Shown: positions 11,736-22,980, counted from the first letter of the stretch. The stretch is 64,000 nt of DNA from Euphorbia lathyris (GCF_963576675.1 NC_088910.1:107722807-107786806); one strand, 5' to 3'. Made by a program: numbers and translations. Notes: generated by a model not told the origin, from the sequence alone.

Positions 11736-12028
11736 TGTTCAAATATTAAACTTAAATTTTTAATTTATATAAAAAAAATAACTTTCAAAATGCATCACGT
11801 GAATGCTTTGAAATTGGAAGAAAAGAATTGGTCAAAGTTGCCTAAATAATTAAGTATGGTTGACAATAAATGTGTGGCTATGTGTAGACACATTATTATA
11901 TATTGTTTTTTTTTTGAAATCTTTTATTATATATTGTTTATTATGTATTAATGAAACTCTCTATATTATATATAGAGTTGTGTGATTATTATTTTCTTTT
12001 TTCTTAAATTTCTTTTTTATCTCTAACA
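11736..12028 (+). repeat. 3' LTR of copia A
   Basis: 293 bp, collinear with 7280-7625 but missing the segment after TTGTGTGATT. It gained a short T-tract insertion near 11908 (TTTTTTTTTGAAATC). Confidence 0.85.
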
Positions 12029-12070
12029 GAGACTACTTGGATATTTGGTGTTGATTTGGAAGAAGATGGT

Positions 12071-12431
12071 TGTTGAAGAAGGATTGAATCTCAATTAAAA
12101 AAAGGGAAGAAGATTAAAATATTTTAGGGATCATATATGTAATATTCAAATGCTATAAAAATAAAAATAGACAACTAGCTATCAACTCTTTTATTGTGAC
12201 ATGCCTCATTATATATACACTAAAAGTAGCAGCTCTTTATAAAGAGTCTTACATTACATATACACATAAATACATTATTATTAAATTCTACCCCACAATT
12301 CAACATTATCTCTATATATCCTATACTTTCTAGATTTCTTAGTCTTTATTCAAACTATTACTATGTGGCTCATTCTCTTCCACTCTTTATTATTATTATT
12401 CTATATAAAATTAAGTTTATTATTTTGAACA
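12071..12431 (-). repeat. 3' LTR of copia B
   Basis: Matches 18432-18808, e.g. TAGGGATCATATATGTAATA and CTCATTCTCTTCCACTCTTT. The outer end (TGTTGAAGAAGG) is diverged, so the start is approximate. Confidence 0.8.
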
Positions 12432-12465
12432 TGTCCTCTTAAACTTAATTTTCCATAACTCCCAG

Positions 12466-13260
12466 TTAAACTCTCAATTTTCTGAATACATCGTACTTCA
12501 GCGGCTTCGTGAAAATATCTGCAATCTGATCTTGCATCTTTACGTACTTCAGTGTCATCTCCTTTTGCTCAATGCACTCCGGAATAAAATGATACCTTGT
12601 GTCAATGTGTTTACTCCGGTCATGAAACACTGGATTTTTAGCTAAAGCTAGCGCATATTTATTATCGATAAAAATCTCCGTCGGATCATTTTGAGTCATC
12701 TGAAATTCTTCTAGGAATTTTCGGAGCCAAATCGCATGACACACACATGACGTTGCAACAACATATTCAGCTTCGTATGTTGATAATGTCACAATCGCCT
12801 GCTTCTTCGAACTCCATGTAAATGTAGTATCACCCAGAAAAAATACAAAACCAGTTGTACTCTTTCAGTCATCCTTGTCACCGCCCAAATCACTATCACA
12901 TAATCTAACTAATTTGAAATCATCAGTTTTTGAATAAAGTAATCTCAAATTAGTTGTACCTTTCACGTAACGGATAATTCTTTTTGCTGCGTTCCAATGT
13001 GACACTGTTGGGGCTTCCATGTATCGACTTACTAAGCCGACTACATAGAGAATATCCGGTCTTGTACATGTCAAGTATCGGAGACTTCCAACCAAGCTTC
13101 GTAATAATGTCGGGTTGACTTTGTCTCCACCTTCATCTTTTGTCAACTTGATCCCACATTCGACTGGCGTGCTGACGGAATTACAATTTTCCATCTTGAA
13201 CTTCTTTAAGATCTCCTTTGCAAAACCATCTTTTGTCAACTTGATCCCACATTCGACTGT
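12466..13260 (-). pseudogene. Copia B reverse transcriptase C-terminus and RNase H, truncated
   Basis: Read on the minus strand: GFAKEILKKFKMENC and CTRPDILYVVGLVSRYMEAP (end of reverse transcriptase), then RNase H with SKTDDFKLVRLCDSD, a frame break near 12865, STYEAEYVVATSCVCHAIWL and IADIFTKPLKYDV. Closely similar to copia A 10943-11722. The upstream end is joined to copia C gag sequence through a 33-bp filler duplication. Confidence 0.9.
13134..13259. repeat. 33-bp exact duplication at the C/B junction
   Basis: The 33-bp sequence at 13134-13166 (starting CATCTTTTGTCAAC) recurs exactly at 13227-13259, directly at the breakpoint between copia C gag and copia B reverse transcriptase. This is typical of templated filler at a repaired break. 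Confidence 0.85.
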
Positions 13261-13261
13261 C

Positions 13262-13437
13262 ATCATTCTGCTTTGGTAGGGAGCATCACCCGTTGGGTAA
13301 GGGGGTATCCGTATATCAAGTACATACCCTTTCCTTTCGAACTTCAAAACAATTTTGAGGTTACGAAACCAGTCGGTGAAGTTTGAACCATTCAACTTGT
13401 TATCGGTAAGAATGTTTTGCAGATTGGTGTTATTCAT
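13262..13437 (-). pseudogene. Copia C gag N-terminal fragment
   Basis: Begins with a true ATG (MNNTNLQNILTDNKLNGSNF) and continues through DWFRNLKIVLKF to IPPYPTGDAP before running into copia B sequence. Copia D carries the same region, but there the ATG is replaced. The fusion reads open into copia B (13437-12865), but this is a chance chimera. Confidence 0.85.
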
Positions 13438-15201
13438 GATTTTAAGAGTGTTTTATTAAACCTGAGAGTGAGAAAGAGTAAACATATGTTATTCATTTGC
13501 TTTAAAGTACATCAATCTAAAATTATAGGCCTTTTAGTTTATTTCAGATTGCTCCCACTATTTTGCCAAATTAATAGCCCTCCATATTAATTCGAAGAAT
13601 TTCACAAATCCTTTAGTGAGCTAGGATCCTAACTCCTGAGATTTCACCTTGAGTTTACTCAACAAGGTAGTCTCATTTGTTAGGTAGATTCATGTAATCA
13701 ATCACATCTTTAATGTGATTCCTAGGTTATTGGGTTACTAACTACATTAGTAACTAATATGCTATTCATATTAATCCCAACCGTATTGCCCATTAGTTTA
13801 TGAAAACATGAGTTTACTCATCCAATTATCATAATCTAATTTAAGTATTATCCTATATTCATGAAAAATGATTTTCGATAATTCAGGTGTTACCGTAAGA
13901 CCCCGAGCTTGAGTTTACTCAACAACCCAAAGGCCCTCAGTACTGCCGGCTGAATTATAATATTAGGGAGGGGCAACCGATTTTAATAACTTGCTTATTT
14001 ACTTAACTTTTTAATGAGAGATTTTATTTTAGGTCCCATAATCTAACTTAGTCTTGATTTTCTTTAGCATACATCAGACACATACATTGGCGTTATGGAC
14101 ATATCATCTAAATTATTTCGTCGAGCCAGAGACGGAATAAAAGGGCAAACCTAAGGAAATACTAACTATTAGATATTTCTCTTTAGGTCCTACGTCTTCT
14201 CCATGGCGCCTTGAAATTACATATTAATTTCTATACTACTAAAGAAAACTTCAATTGAATTGAAGGGAATTAGATGAGAGGAGAAATTACAATAGATAAT
14301 AGAAATGCAGGACTCGCAGGCCCTATTTCAAAAATACCAAAAGACTAAAGAGGGTCCAAATATGTCCATAACTCCAAATATGCATAGACTCAATTAAATA
14401 AATTTAATTGGTTGATTACATAAGTATTTTATGTAATATTTAGGTTAATCACATTAACTCAACAAATTAACTTTCATCTAATTTTACTTCTAATAGTTTC
14501 GTATCATTTTATATTAAACTTTCAGATTAATATAACTATACAAAACTTTCAATTATGCACGTCCTAATTATTTTGATTTTAATTCATTTAAAACCTTTTG
14601 ATTTACAAATAGGTAAAACAAACTTTTAAATAAATTTTCATTCGATAATCAAAACAGAAAACTATTAATTTCTGAAACATATACATATATATATTTAAAA
14701 CTAGTTTTTAAACGATTCAAAACTAAGTGGGTCTCGGGCCGGGCCCGAGGTTGGGCTGCTGCCGTTTGGCAGCAGCCCTGGGCGTCTGATCCGCCGCGCG
14801 CGGTTGCTGCCGCACGGCAGCAACTGCGACAGTATACGGCGCGACCCGAACTGCTGTAATTTTTTTTATATAAAATATATATATACATATATATCAGTTT
14901 TAAAACGATTTTTAGAAAATAGGAAAAACTATTATAGATTTTCCGTTTTATCTTTTAGAATGAATAAAGTTGATTTTATCAATCTAACCATAAACTAATA
15001 GATTTTGTTACAATGATTATCAACCAAAATTATTAGGAACATGTGCATAACCTATTTTAATTAACAATTAATTAAAACTTATTCATCTTTTAGAACTAAT
15101 TAATCAAAACAGTTTTGTTAATCAACCTAACTATAAATATTTATTCAATCTGATTGAAAAAACTTCTAAATTTTCATATATGAAATAACGGATTTAACGC
15201 A
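13438..15201 (-). other. Untranslated leader of copia C
   Basis: Non-coding and collinear with 56160-57999. It carries three TTGAG/ATGAG stem-loops (13649-13662, 13808-13821, 13909-13922) and a GC-rich stem-loop cluster (14734-14855) in otherwise AT-rich DNA. Confidence 0.8.
14734..14855 (-). repeat. GC-rich stem-loop cluster in copia C leader
   Basis: Perfect hairpins: CTCGGGCC-G-GGCCCGAG at about 14733-14749; GGGCTGCTGCC/GGCAGCAGCCC at 14753-14763/14768-14778 with a 4-nt loop; GTTGCTGCC/GGCAGCAAC at 14803-14811/14816-14824 with a 4-nt loop. Equivalent to the cluster at 57472-57628. Confidence 0.85.
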
Positions 15202-15215
15202 GGCTCTGATACCAA

Positions 15216-17039
15216 TGAAGGAAAATAGGCTAACGTATAGCAGCGGAAATATAAAAAAAATTTAACCTATTTCCATTAACCCCAAGATCCGTTAATCGTT
15301 ATTTCATACAAAGAGGGATAAGAAGAAATACCTTTAGATGTTCTATCTACCGTTGCAAACGAAGTGCCCACAACTCTTACTTCGAGTTCCCGAGCACAAA
15401 ACAAAACAAAGGAAGATCAAGTTAGAATCAACCGTTTATAACAACCAAAGTAGATTGTCTCTAATTAATCAACACAAGATCAAGGATAAAGAGAAAGAGA
15501 TGAAAATCAATTGAACGGACGGAAGCGGTGAAAACTCATCCTCGGTTAGGGGGGTTCGAATTCTCTCTCCTGGAATTGATTGTGGATTTCGAAAATCCTT
15601 AGTAGGGGGGTATTTATAATCACTTGTATCTAAACCCTAGTTAGATAGAATTAGATTACTTAATAGGAATTCAATTCGGAATAGAATTCTTAATTATTGT
15701 CTATTAATATATCTAAATATAAAAGATAATAATGATAACCTTATTGGATAATAATAGGAGTAATATAATCTAATTAAAACTCCTAACTTATTTATCCTTT
15801 AATTAATTTAATTCATAATCCTAATCTAATTAGGATTTGATAAAATCAAATTAATCATTTATGTATTTCACTACATAAATTTCGCCCCCCTTGGTTACTG
15901 GGCCCTATTGGGCTCAGTTGGGCTTCCATCAATTAATTAACATCTGTCTCTCTTTTGGGTTCCAAGTCTTATGTGTGACCCATTAGGTTCTTATCGCTTC
16001 TAGCCGTATGCAACGTTATTAAATAACTTTCAAAGAATTATATTTAATCTTTGCATAACGGAATGATGTACAAAGTATGTGATTAGCAAGTCCGTAATCA
16101 TTCCCCTAGAGCTATAAGAAGACAGGTTGATTCTGTCGTTGACCTTTCCGTATTAGTTACGGTATAATTCGATCCTTTATCAACTACGTCCTTGAACTGA
16201 ATCTTATGACTATGGGTGATGTCAAGTCACATATAGCGAGACGTTCGTTTTACTTGTTCTGGCTGAGTCAACTCCAATTAGATAGGTTAAGAGAAATCTC
16301 ATTTCAATCTCAAGCTATCACCTTGTAAGGATTTAGAGTCAAGACTTCCACAAGCGATCTATGGACATATCTCCTATTTATCGGGAGTGATAAATACTCA
16401 ATCCAATGTATAACGATCCCGCAATCACTTCCTGTGATACCCAACGTCTGCTGTTCACACCCCAGAGTCATCTCTGTTAAGGATCGTGTTACACCAGAGT
16501 CAAAGCGTCACATTCCGTAATCCAGAATACCAATTAACATTCCTTTGAGTTTGAGGATTATTTATACCTATTAATACCAATGAGTTGAACAGGTGATAGG
16601 AAGAATCTACCCATCCTGTTATCTCAAGTCGGGTCCCCAATCCTAATGAACTACCTTTCATCGGATCCATGTAACTGTCCAGATATCTATATATATGAAG
16701 CTTGTGAGATCAGCTTTCTGTCGGACAGAAGACATTGTTACATGCAAGTCTCAACCGCGATATGTCAATCCTAAACATATTGCTTGACTTGGGGTGGTTT
16801 TAAGTTTATTAGTTTATTATAAAGTTTTGTCTCACTTCATGCTTGTATGAACACTTTATAATCACTTTAAACTAACTTACGGATTTCCTTTTATTAGACT
16901 TTATTTAGTGCTTAAAAGGGTTTGCCTTTATATAGTTATAAAACATATATCTCATTAAAACAAATGATATAAAGAACACTTCATTTACATTTAAGTTTGT
17001 ATCCTAGAACAATTGTCTATAGGACACTAAACCCCAACA
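15216..17039 (-). repeat. LTR of copia C (1.8 kb family)
   Basis: 1824 bp, beginning TGAAGGAAAATAGG and ending ACTAAACCCCAACA in plus coordinates. Same family as 50692-52554, 58014-59856 and 63160-63670, but visibly more diverged, so it is an older insertion. Confidence 0.9.
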
Positions 17040-18342
17040 GTTTCCAGTCCAACATGTCAACTTCATAATTTTTCTTCAGTAACTGTCTCAAACTCAAAAT
17101 ATTGCTTTTCATGTTAGGAACATAATAAACATTATCAATAAACTGGTGAGCGCCATTTTTGAGCCGAATAAGAATGGTTCCTTTGCCTCTAATAGGAACT
17201 TTGGAGGACTCTCCAAATACAACATTACCACAAACGAATTCATAGAGCTCCACGAACATATTTTTGTCACCACACATATGGTTACCTTGTCACATTGTCA
17301 AGATACCATATATTATTTTCGCGATTTCTTCACCTTCGTAGGTAAATAACACTGTGCTAGTTACTTCTTCATCTTGAATATTTTTGGCAGTCTCCTCTAC
17401 CTCCTTAGCAGGACTCCAACATTCTATCGCGTAGTGACCATACTTGGAGCAATTATAACACTGAATACTAGACTTGTCACGTCCTTCATTCGGCCTCCAG
17501 TTTCCTCTTCATTGACCGCGTCCTCGGCCTCTTCCTCTGCCTCGGGTGAATTGAGTGCTTCTGTCATTGTTGTTGTTGCCGTTTTCATTTCTGTCTTGAA
17601 TTCTGCCACGTCCTCGTCCTCTACCATTTCCTCCTCGTCCTCTTTCGCGTCCTCTGCCGGACTGACTACTTTCGCCATTTTTAAACACATTCTTTGTTGC
17701 TAAGACCTGTTCTGCGGAATCTTCTCTTCGTTTCTCAAACCGCTCCTCGCGTGCTTGTAATGACCCTACAACTTCATCAACAAACATTTCGCTGATGTCT
17801 CTGGACTCCTCCATAGCCACGACTACGTAATCAAATTTTAGTAGTAGTGATCGCAGATTTTTTTCAACAATTCTAGACTCTTCAATTTTTTCTCCATACT
17901 CCCGCATCTGATTTACAACAGATTTTACTTTAGATGAGTAATCACTAATGGTCTCCATCTCTTTTATCCTCATCGTCTCAAATTCTCCTCTTAGCATCTG
18001 CAAACGAACTTTTTTAACTTTCTCCTCCCCTTAAAGAGAAACTCGTAGGATTTCCCACGCTTGTTTGGCGGTGGTAGCTTCGGCTACTTTCTCGAACATT
18101 AATTCATCCAAACCTTGATGGATGAGAGTAAGTGCCTTTTGATCGCTTTTGCGATTTTTCTGCAAAGTATCTTTTTCTGACTGTGGCAATGCTGCCTCGT
18201 TGGCTGGGACTACGTAGCCTTTTTCAACAATGTCCGAGACATCTTGACATCCGAGTAACGCCTTCATTCGAATACACCAACTTAAATAATTGGTTTTGCT
18301 GAGCTGAGGGTATTGATAAGGAAGTTTGAGACTGTCTGACAT
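17040..18342 (-). pseudogene. Copia B gag and protease-region fragment
   Basis: Gag starts at 18342 ([19 protein letters not shown]) and has a stop near 18031. It continues 18003-17509 (GEFETMRIKEMETISDYSSK) into an RG-rich tract (RGRGRGRGRG near 17510-17600) and a zinc knuckle CYNCSKYGHYAIEC (about 17420-17465). It then enters the protease/pre-integrase region (QFIDNVYYVPNMKSNILSL), cut at 17040 by copia C. The protease aspartate region reads YGILTM and is broken. Confidence 0.9.
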
Positions 18343-18431
18343 TTTTATAGGATCTTTGGAACACTCGATTTTGAGACAATATAATTATTTTGCAGAAGAC
18401 TAACTCTTATAACGTGACTCTGATACGACTT

Positions 18432-18729
18432 TGTTGGAGAAAAAAAAAGGACTAAAATTAAAATATTTTAGGGATCATATATGTAATATTCAAATGCTAT
18501 AAAAATAAAAATAGACAACTAGTTATCAACTCTTTTATTGTGACATGTCTCATTATACATACACTAAAAGTAGCAGCTCTTTATAGAGAGTCTTACACTA
18601 CGTATACACACAAATACATTATTATTAAATTGTACCCCACAATTCAACATTATCTCTATATATCTCATACTTTCTAGATTTCTTAGTCTTTATTCAAACT
18701 ATGACTATGTGGCTCATTCTCTTCCACTC

Positions 18730-18788
<59 letters not shown>

Positions 18789-18808
18789 TAAGTTTATTAT
18801 TTTGAACA
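18432..18808 (-). repeat. 5' LTR of copia B
   Basis: 377 bp (TGTTGGAG...TTTGAACA). It contains a long (ATT)n microsatellite at about 18734-18780 that is much shorter in the partner LTR. Confidence 0.85.
18734..18785. repeat. (ATT)n microsatellite
   Basis: About 15 uninterrupted ATT units followed by TATATATA, inside the copia B 5' LTR. Confidence 0.9.
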
Positions 18809-18981
18809 GAATTTAGAATGGCGTGATGGAAAAATGACATTTGGGCTTCCAAGCTCTTGATTTTTTTCATTCGATCAACATTTGTTTATTAATTTAATTA
18901 ATTAAACACATGAGGATCAATTGTTACAACATTATTTTTATTGAGGGCTATTTTATAATTAATTACTTTTCAAGTTTAAAT

Positions 18982-19269
18982 GGTGTAACATATAGAGGAA
19001 TTGGTAAATTACTAAAAGTTCAAACTGAAATTTGTAATTATAAAAAATCAGTTCATTCATAATTGATTAAGTTATTTTCTAATTATTAATAATCAGTAAT
19101 TATTTAATTAATTGTATTAAATTGTCGTATGTGGATTAAATGGAAGTTCACATGAGAGTATGGCGTTGAGGAGTTAAGCTGGGAGCAGTTAAGTTGAGAG
19201 CAGTTTTGGATAACGGAGCATGCTTCATGGATGTGAAAAAGGAAGTTGAATACACTTATTTATAGGACA
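18982..19269. repeat. Segmental duplicate copy 2 (partner 1-290)
   Basis: Matches window positions 1-290 from TAACATATAG to ATAGGACAC with small indels, including a local repeat of AAGCTGGGAGCAGTT. Non-coding. Confidence 0.75.
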
Positions 19270-19289
19270 CCGAGGCTCTGTTCTTTTTT

Positions 19290-19411
19290 ACTGAAATGAA
19301 ATGAAATGAAATTAAATTACTTTAACTGAACTGAAATTAACTTAACTTGACTGAACTAAACTAAACTGAATTCTACTGAACTGAACTGAACTAAACTTAA
19401 GTGAACTGAAC
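19290..19411. repeat. Degenerate (ACTGA)n pentanucleotide repeat
   Basis: ACTGAAATGAAATGAAATGA grading into CTGAACTGAACTGAACTAAA. It is preceded by GGCTCTGTTCTTTTTT, which may be the end of a small dispersed repeat. Confidence 0.8.
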
Positions 19412-19501
19412 TAAATAATTATAATTATAATAAATTATATACATAATAATGATAAGTTATATATATAAATAATTATATAATTATAAGAAATAATGATAAA
19501 T

Positions 19502-19555
<54 letters not shown>

Positions 19556-19562
19556 GATATAT
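19412..19562. repeat. AT-rich microsatellites
   Basis: TATATA runs and a (TAA)n tract at about 19518-19553. No gene. Confidence 0.8.
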
Positions 19563-19910
19563 CACTACAAGAAAAAACGCTATCACCGACAGAAAATTCT
19601 GTCGATGATAACCAAAAATGTGTCAGTAATCATCATCACCGACGGAAGACCGATGAAATCCAGTGTGTCAGCGTTGACCTCCTAGGTAACCGGTTGCGAC
19701 AAATATTTGGCTGGGTCGGGGATATCAGCGACACAAAATGTGTCGGTGATTTGGGTAGGTGTTGTCGACCCATTTTAGTTGGTAGTTTTTGTCGGTCTTA
19801 CCGACACCATCACCGACCTATATGTGTCGGTGATATATTTTCAAAATATTTATTTAAACAATTGCCGACATATATTGCGTCGGAAATTGTCTCGGAATTG
19901 CCAATTTATT
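19563..19910 (+). mobile_element. CACTA (En/Spm-like) transposon end
   Basis: Starts CACTACAAGAAAAAACGC, the conserved CACTA terminus. It is followed by about ten subterminal CACCGAC / GTCGGTGAT motifs in both orientations (19586-19835), the expected transposase-binding repeats. No opposite terminus and no transposase is present, so only one end is left. The 140-aa frame here is not a gene. Confidence 0.8.
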
Positions 19911-20059
19911 TTTAGAATCATTTATATATTTTTTAGTTACTTTAGTTGGATTGAAGGAAACTCATGTGTGTTTGTGTGTATATATATATATATTACAAGC
20001 AGTACAAAAATTAAAAATTCAACAGATGTTCTAAAAAATTTATATCTATAGGAAATGCA

Positions 20060-21150
20060 GTATCACCAAGTGTAAACACATAACCCGTCAATCACCTCCT
20101 TTTATCCAAATCTCCTGCATAGTCAGAAACACATTAGCCAACCAAACTACTAGATGATCTTCCATATATAAGGCAATAATTAGAAGTTCCAAGCAGGTAC
20201 CTGAAAATCCACTTAACTGCTTCCCAATGAGCTTTTCCAGGACACAACATATACCGACTGACCACACTAACCGCTTGAGCCAAATCAGAACGAGTACACA
20301 CTATATCATACATCATGCTACCAATCGCGTTATAGTACGGAACACGCGCCATGTACCTATCCTCCTCTTCAAACTATGGTGACATCTTAGCAGAAAGCTT
20401 AAAATGAGCTGCCAATGGAGTAGACACCTGTTTTTCGTTTTTCATGCCAAACCTCTCAAGAACTTTTTCAATATACCTTTCTTGGCTAAGGTATAATTTA
20501 CCAGCTACTCTGTCCCTGACACTCTCCATGCCCAAAATTCTCTTAGCTCCACCTAAGTCTTTCATCTCAAATTCACCATTCAACAAATTTTTCAGCTTAC
20601 AAATTTCAGATTTATTTTTGCAAGCTATAAGCATATCATCTACATACAACAACAAATAGATTAAAGAATCTCCAACATTCTTTAGATAAACACAACTATC
20701 ATAAGATGATATTGAGTAACCATGTGACAACATAAAAGAATCAAACCTCTTATACCATTGCCTCGACGACTTCTTAAGCCCGTATAGAGATTTCTTCAAC
20801 AAGCATACATGATCTTCCTTTCCTTCAACCTCAAAACCTCTAGGTTGCTACATATAAATCTGCTCCTCCAGCGTTCCATGCAGGAAAGTTGTTTTAACAT
20901 CTAACTGCTCCAACTCCAAGTCGTTCATAGCAATAAGAGCCAATAAAGCACAAATTATTGTGTGCTTTACCACAGGTGAAAAAACATCATGAAAGTCAAC
21001 AACAGCAACTTGAATGAACCTTTGTGCCACAAGTCTCGCCTTGTAGCATGCCTCCTCCACACCAGGAATACCATCTTTCTTTTTATACACCCATTTGCAG
21101 AAAACTATTTTCTTGCATTTAGGTGCAAGAACTAGATTCCATGTGCCACT
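20060..21150 (-). pseudogene. Copia reverse-transcriptase fragment (copia G)
   Basis: Minus-strand pieces: 21090-20848 (KARLVAQRFIQVAVVDFHDVF, LEQLDVKTTFLHGTLEEQIYM), 20802-20374 (KKSLYGLKKSSRQWYKRFDS, LLLYVDDMLIACKN, LGMESVRDRV) and 20352-20134 (IGSMMYDIVCTRSDLAQAVS). The start of RNase H follows and breaks off near 20060. Stops separate the pieces. No LTR, gag or integrase remains. The right end abuts the 8CM pseudogene, whose 5' half is missing, so the two lie at one rearrangement junction. Confidence 0.88.
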
Positions 21151-21173
21151 CGGAAAAGGGATTCAATTTCTTC

Positions 21174-21378
21174 AAATGTGTCTGGTCTTCTTCAAATTCC
21201 ACCAAATGAACAATGTTGCTCCTTAATTTCTGGTATGGTCGATCTTGATGCTGTTGTATGGTCGATCTTGATGTTGCTCCTTAATGTTTTGGGAATCGAT
21301 ATTAACATTCCACTTGACTTAAGTCTGGTGCTCAACAAATGCAACAAGAAAGTCATCGAAGGATTCCAGTGCCCTTAA
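21174..21378 (+). pseudogene. 8CM protein pseudogene, copy 2
   Basis: Aligns with codons from about N40 to the stop of the 25402 and 36360 genes ([39 protein letters not shown]). The promoter, signal peptide, first two cysteines and CXC motif are absent. Twenty-eight bases that should encode the CLCTAIKAN region are replaced by 28 bases copied from just upstream: 16 from 21235-21250 and 12 from 21216-21227. The frame therefore stays open, but only four of eight cysteines remain. The sequence to its left is copia. Confidence 0.92.
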
Positions 21379-22157
21379 CTAGTTATTTTTTCTTATTGGT
21401 TTCTTGGATGTTTCATAATTGGCATGTATAAATCATTGAATTTTATTTGTTTTCCAAGGTAGAAGGCGTTTTCACTTTCCTTGTATTGATATGTGTTTAT
21501 TTCAGTAAATTAATTCTATTGAATTAAAAAATATTGTTTTAATTATATACACCCTACTTAGCTAGTTAGATGTTCGATATATGTTTTCGTGATAAAATAC
21601 AAGTTTAATGAGATCATTTTAACTTGCTATTCTGATACAAACACACGTACCTTGGAAAAACTAAAGGTGAAACCACAGTTTGATGAGATCATTGGTTTGT
21701 AATTTGGAACATTAAAAAATTTAATTGATGTGGTTTCTCGGATTTGTAAACATACTTGCTCAGTTAAAAAACTTGCAATATGAATTGACTAAAATTTTGT
21801 CATGAGCGTATTTATGAACATTATAATTGAGCTTACTTATGAATCTATAATCTTATGTGATTTCGAGCTTTAGAGTCAAGTTTTACCTTGTTCAAGCCGG
21901 TCTGGTTTATTAAATCGAATCGAACATGATCGAACTTTTATCGGCTGTTCATTACAGCCATAGCCTTACTGCATAGGATATGACCCTAAGAATTAATGAT
22001 TAAATTTTTATTTCAGTTTAGAGTTGACCATTTTAAATATAAAAATGATGCTAATGTTTAAAATTAGTACTATATTCTAAAATGTTTCTGCATGTTATTT
22101 TTCAATAGTAAAATTATATGTCATATGAGAATATGAAATGCTGAAATTATTAGCATT
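21379..22157. other. 3' flank of the 8CM pseudogene
   Basis: Collinear with the 3' flank of the 25402 gene (25723-25935 and 30435-31000) and thus the uninterrupted version of the site where copia H inserted. No coding potential. Confidence 0.8.
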
Positions 22158-22195
22158 CACTACTAGAAAAATCCTTAATACTGACGGAAAATTAC
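22158..22195 (+). mobile_element. CACTA terminus relic
   Basis: CACTACTAGAAAAATCC followed by TTAATACTGACGGAAAAT, a CACTA end with a short GACGG subterminal motif. It is only about 40 bp long, then host sequence resumes (GTTTAATTAATTTGTTGTTAA). The paralogous flank near 30990-31090 lacks it. Confidence 0.65.
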
Positions 22196-22299
22196 TTATA
22201 GTTTAATTAATTTGTTGTTAAGAATGTGGAGAACAAATTGAAGAAATCTATTTTATTAGTATTGATAATCAATATTCTAGACTTTGCTAGAATTGTCTT

Positions 22300-22980
22300 T
22301 TACTAGCATCTTCTCAAAAAGTCAGTGGTGATGGTTAAAATTGCCATTTGACCTCGACATTGTATTAGTTAACCATTCGAAGTTGCTTTTCAAAAATATT
22401 TTTTCCTCACCTTTCTCCACTTCTTGCTTGAAGATTCTTTTCATACGTCGTATGCTCCTTTGCAGCTTTTCTGATCAATGTTGCATTCACGTATTTAAGA
22501 ATTGGTTTTCTTTTTCTTGGTAACTTCTTTATACAAGTAGTCATGTGTGTACTACTTTTACCTTGCATTTCCTTGCAAAAACATGACATGTTCAATTCGC
22601 TTTGTTGTTTATGACGCAAGTGGATTTTCCCATCACGTTAAGATTGCAAAACTGCTCCTTGTTAGTCTCACTCGACCTACATCGCCTTAACGATTGTTTA
22701 TAGTAACTCTTCATTGGTTGTCTACGGTCCTCTAACCAATATTTTCAAGCCTTCCCTAGCATCGCCAATTCGCTCAAGCTCTTTACTAAAGCTTCCAGCA
22801 GCACCATATCCTTGATGCTTACCCGCTAGATAAATTTTGGTTGATCTTAAAGACCTTGTTTACATTTTTTCACGTAATAGCTCCATTTTTAGTTGTGTTT
22901 GGCTTGTGCTCAACTTTCGCCGATGACTTTCGTACAATAGACATCTGTATTGGCCTAGGCTTCATCCTTCCCTTGCATGA
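22300..22980 (-). pseudogene. Copia linker fragment plus unclassified sequence, unit 2 copy
   Basis: On the minus strand 22520-22410 reads RKRKPILKYVNATLIRKAAK, matching the linker before copia reverse transcriptase (copia H has [20 protein letters not shown]). The sequence further right (22620-22980), with the frame RPIQMSIVRKSSAKVEHKPN, is collinear with 31640-32050 but is not a domain I recognise. Both parts are degenerate. Confidence 0.65.

Larger units (their letters stand above)
7280..12028 (+). mobile_element. Ty1/copia retrotransposon A, degenerate, both LTRs
   Basis: The 5' LTR is 7280-7625 (TGTTCAAATATT...CTCTAACA). It is followed by AAGTGGTATTAGAGCC, a primer-binding site of the initiator-Met tRNA type. 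The 3' LTR, 11736-12028, is preceded by the purine tract AAGGGGGCA and lacks about 50 bp or more of the 5' copy near its end. Flanks GAGAT (7275-7279) and GAGAC (12029-12033) are a near-perfect target duplication. Domain order is gag, protease, integrase, reverse transcriptase, RNase H, typical of copia. Confidence 0.9.
13262..17039 (-). mobile_element. Truncated long-LTR copia C nested in copia B
   Basis: A 5' LTR (15216-17039) adjoins a Met-tRNA primer-binding site (TGGTATCAGAGCC on the minus strand, 15202-15214), a 1.76-kb non-coding leader (13438-15201) and the first ~55 codons of gag (13437 down to about 13262). Everything after that is deleted. The whole piece is collinear with copia D at 55.9-59.9 kb. 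It sits in the copia B coding region at the sequence encoding MLDWK. Confidence 0.9.
12071..18808 (-). mobile_element. Ty1/copia retrotransposon B with nested copia C
   Basis: Two collinear LTRs, 12071-12431 (3' LTR) and 18432-18808 (5' LTR), share hundreds of near-identical bases; the element reads right to left. Next to the 5' LTR the primer-binding site is degenerate (TCGTATCAGAGTC on the minus strand). Gag is at 17040-18342 and the RT/RNase H end at 12466-13260. Integrase and most of reverse transcriptase are missing, replaced by copia C. It is the same family as copia A by protein ([13 protein letters not shown] start). Confidence 0.9.

Noticed and set aside
12865..13437. 190-codon fusion as a new gene
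   Set aside because: It is a chimera of copia C gag and copia B RT across a filler-sealed deletion.
19518..19553. CRISPR-like or regulatory array
   Set aside because: It is a plain (TAA)n microsatellite in plant DNA.
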